A stretch of 11,686 bases of DNA from Pseudomonadota bacterium (GTDB lineage Bacteria > Cyanobacteriota > Vampirovibrionia > LMEP-6097), in NCBI GenBank assembly GCA_009924885.1, contig RFQS01000043.1, positions 1 to 11,686 of the forward strand. The letters run 5' to 3'. Below the pieces are notes generated by a model. It was not told the DNA's origin. It saw only the letters and a program-made list of their open reading frames with translations, and ran no database searches. Each line of letters starts with the position of its first letter. The first letter of the stretch is position 1. Positions 7,780-11,686 of the stretch are shown here, piece by piece. A program made the position numbers and the translations under genes.

Positions 7780-8675
7780 TAATTACAGACTCAATTCTAA
7801 ATTATATTGATACTAGCTCAAAAAAGCTAATTACAATTGTTGGACCTACCTGTACTGGAAAAACCGATATAGCTATAGAGCTTGCAGAAAAATTTAATAC
7901 AGAGATTATTAACGCTGATAGTCGCCTGATTTTTAAGGAAATGGATATAGGTACGGCTAAGCCCTCTGCTGATGAATTAAAGAGAGTGGAGCATCATTTG
8001 GTGGATCTTAAATCGATTACAGAAGCTTATTCGGCTGGTGATTATCAAAAGGATTTTGATAATGTAGTTAAAAATATATGGAAGCTAGATCCAGAAAAGA
8101 AAATTATAGTAGTGGGTGGCACTGGTTTATATATTAAAGCTGCTTTAGAAAATTTAGAAATGCCCGCAGTGAATACTAATCAAGTTTTAAGGGATGAGCT
8201 TAACCAAAAATCTTTAGATGAGCTTTTACTGATGCTTAGGGAAAATGATTCAGAGGCTTCAAGTTTAATAGATATTCAGAATAAAGTGCGGGTGATTAGA
8301 GCTTTAGAGTTAGTTATGAGTACGGGACAACCTTTAAGTGAGCTCAGAACTAAAAGTCGAGAAGCTCGCTATGATTCTCTTTATATAGGTTTAGATTTTA
8401 ATAGGCGTGAGGATCTTTATAATTTAATCAATGAAAGGGTTTTACGTATGATGGAGTATGGTTTGGTTGATGAAGTCAAGGCTTTAATGAATAAATATGG
8501 CAGAGTAAAGACTATAGATAGCACTATTGGCTATAGAGAGGTTGCTGATTGTCTTTCAGGGCTTATAAGTTTAGATGAAGCTGTAAGTGAAATACAGTTA
8601 AGAACTAGAAGGTATGCGAAGAGGCAGATGACTTGGTTTCGGGCTAATCCAGAGATTCAGTGGTTTTATCGTTGA
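7773..8675 (+). CDS. miaA: tRNA dimethylallyltransferase MiaA
   Basis: MiaA transfers a dimethylallyl group to A37 of tRNAs that read UNN codons, the first step to ms2i6A. The 300 residues fit the family. The P-loop GPTCTGKT is at 24-31, followed by NADSR (47-51, where many homologues read DSRQVY; here DSRLIF), MDIGTAKP, an HHLVD segment, GGTGLYIKA, and the C-terminal TIGYRE and RRYAKRQMTWFR motifs that contact the tRNA anticodon and substrate. The N-terminus is some 15 residues longer than usual, but the Shine-Dalgarno GGGAGG supports the ATG at 7773. It is the only plus-strand gene in the first 11 kb, with its start inside pgpH (7 bp) and its end inside the yidR-like gene (32 bp). Identification is certain. 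Confidence 0.96.
   Translation: MALITDSILNYIDTSSKKLITIVGPTCTGKTDIAIELAEKFNTEIINADSRLIFKEMDIGTAKPSADELKRVEHHLVDLKSITEAYSAGDYQKDFDNVVKNIWKLDPEKKIIVVGGTGLYIKAALENLEMPAVNTNQVLRDELNQKSLDELLLMLRENDSEASSLIDIQNKVRVIRALELVMSTGQPLSELRTKSREARYDSLYIGLDFNRREDLYNLINERVLRMMEYGLVDEVKALMNKYGRVKTIDSTIGYREVADCLSGLISLDEAVSEIQLRTRRYAKRQMTWFRANPEIQWFYR
7801..7806 (-). promoter_or_regulatory. Possible pgpH -10 box inside miaA
   Basis: On the minus strand TATAAT occupies 7806-7801, 21 bases upstream of the pgpH ATG. No good -35 hexamer is found at 16-18 bp and there is no TG extension, so support is only the perfect hexamer and its position. If real, the pgpH and miaA transcripts overlap head to head by several tens of bases. 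Confidence 0.3.
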
Positions 8676-10086
8676 TCAGTCTTTTGAAAATCTGAATATA
8701 GTAATCATCTTCGATGAAAACATAGCGATTGTAAATTAAGCTTTTACCGTCTGGACTCCAGTGTACGCCATTGATTGGCACTTCTCTTTCACTGTATCTC
8801 TCGCCAATGCTAGTAGTACTACCATCTTGAGACCACTGCAGAACTCCATTTTCTGCGTTAACTAAATATATCTGGTTGTTAGATACTACTGAAATGTAAT
8901 TATCATCAGGGCTAAGATTGAATTGTGATTGGACAGAGTATTTAAAATTCGTTATTTGTTTCAGAGGCTGATTTGTGATTATATTTTTAGTATTTTTAGC
9001 ACTGCTCACTGAGTAGATTTGAACGATACCTTTATCATCTTTCATTAGAAAGTAAATTTGACTTCCATCTGCTGAGCTGCGTAGTCTGAAACGTGGTCCC
9101 TGAAGCCCAGGATGTTTTCTCTCTGTAGTAAATGTAATTCTTCTTTGTGTGAATCCTGCTGGTACATTAGGTCTGCTATTTAAACTCCCTTCTAGTGGTT
9201 TATCTGCAAGTGATTGAGTAATATCATTTGGAATATCTGCTATGAAAACTTCTGTAACTAAAGTTCCATCTTTTGAGCGGACATTTCCTTGAAAGGCTAT
9301 GGCTAGTGCCTGATGTGAACCATCTTCTTTTATATAGCCATTTTTTCCCAGCCAGCATTCATCGAAAGCTCGCTCTATTTCATCACTACCGAATTTAGGA
9401 TTTTCTGTAACTTTAGCTGCGACTACCGCAAAGTAAGTTCCTCTAAAATTCTCTTCATCGCACGGTTGCCGAACTCCAATTTCTGCATTTTCGCCTGCCT
9501 CATGAATATTCTCTATCATTGTCATCACGCCAATAGTTCTCAAGTCTTTTCTTTCACTTAAAGGATTTTTTTCTAAACATTCCATAAGATAATCGTTGTA
9601 GGTAAAGCTAATCCACTTGCCATCACTACTCCAAGTGTGAGCATGAGTTCCGCCTCTTAAAGCTCCTTTGGTAAGTGGTTCTTGAATATTCCTACCTTCT
9701 GCATGATGGCACTGTTGCAGAACTCCAATTTCTGCGTTTTCGCCTGCCTCAAGATCCCCTGAAATAATGGCTCCAAACCTTCTAGTGAAGCTGTAGGGCT
9801 TTTTTTTATCGCAATTTAAAAGACCATGAATGAAAATGATGCTGTCGCTTACTGGATTCCAAGCTGCCGCACCCACTCCAGATCCATAAATGCTTTGATT
9901 TTTAGTTTTATAGATCTCTATAATTTCTTTAGTCGCAATATTTAATTTAGAGATACTCCCTGTACGGCTTATATGAGTGTCATCATTGCGAGTATCGAAG
10001 ACTAGCCACTTACCATCTGGGGAGAAGATTTGTGTGGCATTTAGAGTGTGACCGTGTTTCCCGTTTGTTAATTGTATTTCGTGCAT
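8644..10086 (-). CDS. yidR: YidR-like (DUF3748) TolB-type beta-propeller protein
   Basis: This resembles E. coli YidR, a beta-propeller protein of unknown function. Matches recalled from YidR: FSPDGKWLVFD near residue 21, IFIHG, RR-G near 103, ALRGGTHAH...SFTYND, LRTIGV, GSDEIERAF, QRRITFTTERKHPGL, LMKDDKGIVQIY, and a last blade with WSPDGKSLIY. No signal peptide or membrane segment is visible, so it is probably cytoplasmic. At 480 residues it is longer than the roughly 415 of E. coli YidR. Two of the extra stretches are near-identical copies of a DNA repeat, EAGENAEIGVLQQCH (113-127) and EAGENAEIGVRQPCD (196-210); a third partial copy is at 410-417. The ATG at 10086 lies 19 nt after the transporter stop, so the two are likely co-transcribed. 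Its stop lies inside the end of miaA. Confidence 0.87.
   Translation of the reverse strand: MHEIQLTNGKHGHTLNATQIFSPDGKWLVFDTRNDDTHISRTGSISKLNIATKEIIEIYKTKNQSIYGSGVGAAAWNPVSDSIIFIHGLLNCDKKKPYSFTRRFGAIISGDLEAGENAEIGVLQQCHHAEGRNIQEPLTKGALRGGTHAHTWSSDGKWISFTYNDYLMECLEKNPLSERKDLRTIGVMTMIENIHEAGENAEIGVRQPCDEENFRGTYFAVVAAKVTENPKFGSDEIERAFDECWLGKNGYIKEDGSHQALAIAFQGNVRSKDGTLVTEVFIADIPNDITQSLADKPLEGSLNSRPNVPAGFTQRRITFTTERKHPGLQGPRFRLRSSADGSQIYFLMKDDKGIVQIYSVSSAKNTKNIITNQPLKQITNFKYSVQSQFNLSPDDNYISVVSNNQIYLVNAENGVLQWSQDGSTTSIGERYSEREVPINGVHWSPDGKSLIYNRYVFIEDDYYIQIFKRLINDKTTESLD
8837..8859 (-). repeat. Partial third copy of the yidR internal repeat
   Basis: This 23-bp stretch differs from the core of the copy at 9706-9750 by one base. 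It keeps the perfect inverted repeat GCAGAA/TTCTGC around a 7-base loop. Similarity runs on a few bases further (CAGTG) if a 3-base in-frame gap is allowed. It encodes NAENGVLQ in the same frame as the other copies. It sits where a beta-propeller turn is expected, so it may be the ancestral source. Confidence 0.6.
9457..9501 (-). repeat. 45-bp in-frame repeat, copy 2
   Basis: It matches the copy at 9706-9750 at 41 of 45 positions and encodes EAGENAEIGVRQPCD in the same reading frame. The inverted repeat core is GCAGAA...TTCGGC, with one mismatch in the stem. Outside the 45 bp the two copies diverge sharply. The matching region in E. coli YidR is about 10 residues shorter, consistent with an insertion. 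Confidence 0.85.
9706..9750 (-). repeat. 45-bp in-frame repeat, copy 1
   Basis: This encodes EAGENAEIGVLQQCH at residues 113-127 of the YidR-like protein. Its core is a perfect inverted repeat, GCAGAA and TTCTGC around ATTGGAG. It appears richer in G+C than the flanking sequence. Copy 2 lies 249 bp away on the same strand and in the same frame. Confidence 0.85.
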
Positions 10087-10105
10087 TGTTTTTTATGAAG
10101 TGCTG

Positions 10106-11149
10106 TTAATTTAAAATCAAAATAGTAGCGATTAAAATCAGCACAGTGCCTAAAAATTTAAATTTATTTACAGGCTCTTTGAAAATTAAAGCACCGATGA
10201 ATAAGTTAGCGATTAGAGAAACTCCTCGCTTACCAGCTTCTACTAAGCCTACATAAGAAATTTGATAAGCCATAAACTGCAAGACCATGGCAACTGAGAC
10301 ATTTATTATGCCTAGTAATAAATGCCAGTAAGTGCTTGGTATTTGGTGAAACTGTTTAGCTGAGGGTGACTTATCTGTAATGTTGTCTCCTTTGCTGTCA
10401 TTATCTTGCTGCTCTACTGCTAGAAATTTAGTACTACCCCAAGGGCAGGTCTTCGAAAACAAGCGAGCTATGCTAAATATAATTCCGCAGAGTAACGCAT
10501 GATAAAGGGCGTGAGATATAGGGTTCGTAGCTTGCATAGCAAGCTTGTCAAAGGGTATAGCGAAAGCCCAGAGAAGAGAAGTCATAATAACTAGGATACA
10601 ACCCTTTTCGTGGGTTAAGTCTTGGTAGAGGGTTTTAAATAATCCTAAAATAGAGTTTACTTTCTTGCCCTGATAATTAATCATAAGAGAGGCTAAAACT
10701 AAAAGGATTAATCCTGGAAATTGAATTGGGGAAGGGTTTTCCTTTAATATTAAGCTGCCAAATATTACCGTGAAAAAAGGCAGAAAAGACAGAAAAGGAA
10801 TGACACTGCTGAGCGGTGAAACAGAGAGGGCTTTAGTTAGTAGAAAGGTTCCTGCTGAAGCGAAGCCAGCAGTCATAAGACCAGGGAAAATATATTCATG
10901 ACTGTAAATTAATTGCTGAGAAATAAAGCCGTAGCTTAGGTAAACCACTGCTTGACCAAATTCCAAGAAAATCACCAAGGGCAAGGGTTTTATTCTTTTC
11001 ACTAATATTTTACGTATGAAATCGTAGGGGAGCCAGAGGCAGCCGATAATGCTGATTAGATAGAAGGGGTTATTCAAAGCTCTGTTGATTTTGTAAACTT
11101 TACCTATATATTCTAATCCAAGTGAGGAAAAAATGTATGCTACATACAT
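10106..11149 (-). CDS. EamA/DMT-family transporter with grafted-looking N-terminus
   Basis: This is a polytopic inner-membrane protein of the drug/metabolite transporter superfamily; its substrate is unknown. It has about ten or eleven hydrophobic segments in two halves. The first half ends with SVIPFLSFLPFFTVIFGSLI-LKE; the second starts near GCILVIMTSLLWAFAIPFDK and ends with LVEAGKRGVSLIANLFIGAL followed by FKEP, the usual EamA helix-9 pattern. A hydrophilic insert (about residues 240-275, rich in D, K and S) separates helices 7 and 8. I chose the ATG at 11149 (347 residues); the TTG at 11167 is possible. The start codon lies inside a 13-bp perfect hairpin, and the first membrane segment is a near copy, in inverted orientation, of part of the small gene at 11209-11457. 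A TACAAT box at 11168-11173 (minus) could be its -10. The yidR-like gene follows after 19 nt. Confidence 0.85.
   Translation of the reverse strand: MYVAYIFSSLGLEYIGKVYKINRALNNPFYLISIIGCLWLPYDFIRKILVKRIKPLPLVIFLEFGQAVVYLSYGFISQQLIYSHEYIFPGLMTAGFASAGTFLLTKALSVSPLSSVIPFLSFLPFFTVIFGSLILKENPSPIQFPGLILLVLASLMINYQGKKVNSILGLFKTLYQDLTHEKGCILVIMTSLLWAFAIPFDKLAMQATNPISHALYHALLCGIIFSIARLFSKTCPWGSTKFLAVEQQDNDSKGDNITDKSPSAKQFHQIPSTYWHLLLGIINVSVAMVLQFMAYQISYVGLVEAGKRGVSLIANLFIGALIFKEPVNKFKFLGTVLILIATILILN
11084..11133 (-). repeat. Inverted duplication, arm in the transporter gene
   Basis: On the minus strand this 50-bp stretch (six T, then CC ... ATCAAC) matches 11369-11418 on the plus strand at 43 of 50 positions. 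It encodes FSSLGLEYIGKVYKIN in the transporter. All seven differences are transitions. Similarity drops at both ends. Confidence 0.85.
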
Positions 11150-11155
11150 TTTTTC
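11127..11155 (-). repeat. 13-bp perfect hairpin spanning the transporter start codon
   Basis: On the minus strand GAAAAAATGTATG, loop TAG, CATACATTTTTTC forms a perfect 13-bp stem with a 3-base loop. The ATG at 11149 is inside the 5' arm, so the start codon would be paired in the mRNA. It is mostly A-T pairs. Its 3' arm runs straight into the 50-bp inverted duplication. It is unlikely to be a terminator, since it is at a gene start and the T-run is part of the stem. Confidence 0.75.
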
Positions 11156-11208
11156 GGGAAAACGCAAATTGTAAATTTTCAGAGTGAAAATATTTCATAC
11201 TAAATTTC

Positions 11209-11457
11209 ATGTCTGATTTTAAGCAAGTTAATGAATTCAGAAAAGATTTAATTAAATCCCTTGCCTATTGGTGTTTTAGCCCGCTTGGAATATTAATCTT
11301 AATGTTTATTTTTGACCGCCCACATTGCCTAAATAAAATTCAAGTAATCGATATTGCTCTTATATTGCTTTTTTCCTTACTTGGATTAGAATGTATAAGT
11401 AAGGTCTATAAAATCAGCTTAGAGATTGACAAAGAAAAATATCATGATAATCATTAG
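11209..11457 (+). CDS. Small two-helix membrane protein, unknown function
   Basis: I do not recognise this 82-residue protein. It has a short charged N-terminus (MSDFKQVNEFRKD), a hydrophobic segment at about 16-37, a second at about 45-66 (IDIALILLFSLLGLECISK) and a charged, histidine-containing tail. The second segment and following residues (FSLLGLECISKVYKIS) match the first membrane segment of the divergent transporter (FSSLGLEYIGKVYKIN) at both protein and DNA level. The ATG at 11209 has no Shine-Dalgarno site. A CATACT box (5 of 6 to TATACT) ends seven bases before it, so a leaderless transcript is possible but weakly supported. Its end overlaps the next small gene by 14 nt, and both precede a strong terminator, which supports expression as a two-gene unit. 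Confidence 0.6.
   Translation: MSDFKQVNEFRKDLIKSLAYWCFSPLGILILMFIFDRPHCLNKIQVIDIALILLFSLLGLECISKVYKISLEIDKEKYHDNH
11369..11418 (+). repeat. Inverted duplication, arm in the small membrane-protein gene
   Basis: This is the partner of 11084-11133, in opposite orientation and 235 bp away. Both arms are read in the same phase as coding sequence. Codon by codon over 16 codons, three differences are synonymous and four change the residue (S/L, Y/C, G/S, N/S). Confidence 0.85.
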
Positions 11458-11578
11458 CCAAGAATTAGAAGAAGCCATCAAATCATCAGCCATTATCATA
11501 ATGGCAATTTCAATCTATTACTCGATTCTTTACATAGTCCGAGATAGAACAGAAGAAAACTTAAAGCATAAGAAATAA
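11444..11578 (+). CDS. Very small single-helix membrane protein, hypothetical
   Basis: This ORF of 44 codons starts at the ATG at 11444, inside the end of the preceding small gene (14-nt overlap, different frame), and stops with TAA at 11576-11578. It has a short N-terminus with acidic residues (QELEEA), one strongly hydrophobic segment (about 14-32, AIIIMAISIYYSILYIV) and a charged tail ending KHKK. The pattern fits a single-pass protein with a cytoplasmic C-terminus. No Shine-Dalgarno site is visible, so translational coupling to the upstream gene would be needed. The terminator begins 14 bases after its stop, which favours a real gene. I recognise no family. Confidence 0.45.
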   Translation: MIIISQELEEAIKSSAIIIMAISIYYSILYIVRDRTEENLKHKK

Positions 11579-11591
11579 GTTAACCTCTTTC

Positions 11592-11635
11592 AAAACAAAA
11601 AGTCCCTTAATTTTACTCAAGGGACTTTTTGTTTT
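11592..11635 (+). terminator. Strong intrinsic terminator, probably bidirectional
   Basis: Arms AAAACAAAAAGTCCCTT (11592-11608) and AAGGGACTTTTTGTTTT (11619-11635) pair perfectly over 17 bp around a 10-base loop. The stem has a GTCCC/GGGAC core, with an A-run on the left and a T-run on the right, so it can end transcripts from either side. It closes the two-gene plus-strand unit and would also serve a minus-strand gene entering from the right. Confidence 0.92.
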
Positions 11636-11686
11636 AAGTGAAATTTTTAGAAACATTTCTATAAACTATACAGCCACTGGCAGCTT
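11634..11686 (-). CDS. Possible 3' end of a minus-strand gene (partial)
   Basis: On the minus strand one frame is open from the window edge to a TAA at 11636-11634, giving the tail AASGCIVYRNVSKNFT. The other two minus frames have stops at once. The stop lies at the foot of the bidirectional terminator, as expected for a gene end. Seventeen codons are too few to identify anything, and chance openness is quite possible. Confidence 0.35.
   Translation of the reverse strand, partial: AASGCIVYRNVSKNFT

Noticed and set aside
11592..11635. 17-bp perfect inverted repeat as a transposon end or attachment site
   Set aside because: A G+C core flanked by A- and T-runs directly after a stop codon is a standard intrinsic terminator, and no transposase or integrase gene is present.

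Overview
The window is low in G+C and densely coded, with no rRNA, tRNA, CRISPR array or insertion sequence that I can see. Its best lineage marker is a Ycf23 (DUF561) gene, a family typical of cyanobacteria and algal plastids. With an LptF/LptG permease (Gram-negative envelope), a PgpH-type 7TM-HD protein, low G+C and no photosynthesis gene in view, a non-photosynthetic cyanobacterial relative (Melainabacteria/Vampirovibrionia, for example a Gastranaerophilales- or Caenarcaniphilales-like genome) is the most likely source. That placement is inference.

Layout. Positions 1-7779 hold one minus-strand train, read right to left: a PgpH-like c-di-AMP phosphodiesterase (5503-7779), an ETHE1/glyoxalase-II-like metallo-beta-lactamase-fold protein (4881-5549), a CysD-like ATP sulfurylase subunit (3898-4821), Ycf23 (3070-3864), an LptF/LptG permease (1903-3042) and DNA primase DnaG (1-1877, cut by the left edge). 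Gaps are 25-59 nt or overlaps, so much of it is probably co-transcribed, with possible internal promoters before ycf23 and cysD. The plus-strand gene miaA (7773-8675) starts inside the first codons of pgpH (7-bp head-to-head overlap). It ends inside the last codons of a YidR-like beta-propeller gene (8644-10086, minus), which follows an EamA-family transporter gene (10106-11149, minus). Divergent from the transporter, two overlapping small membrane-protein genes (11209-11457 and 11444-11578, plus) end at a 17-bp perfect-stem terminator (11592-11635). The last 53 bases probably hold the 3' end of another minus-strand gene.

How the genes may work together. PgpH (c-di-AMP turnover), LptF/G (lipopolysaccharide export), DnaG (replication priming) and MiaA (tRNA modification) are housekeeping genes. 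The MBL protein and CysD form a possible sulfur pair: the MBL protein keeps the ETHE1 signature arginine and tyrosine, and the CysD-like protein carries the CC...CxxC cysteine pattern typical of Fe-S APS reductases, with no CysN beside it.

The most unusual structures are (i) a 45-bp partly palindromic repeat present twice, and in part a third time, in frame inside the yidR-like gene; (ii) a 50-bp inverted duplication shared by the transporter's first membrane segment and the neighbouring small membrane-protein gene; and (iii) a 13-bp perfect hairpin that contains the transporter's start codon and abuts that duplication.
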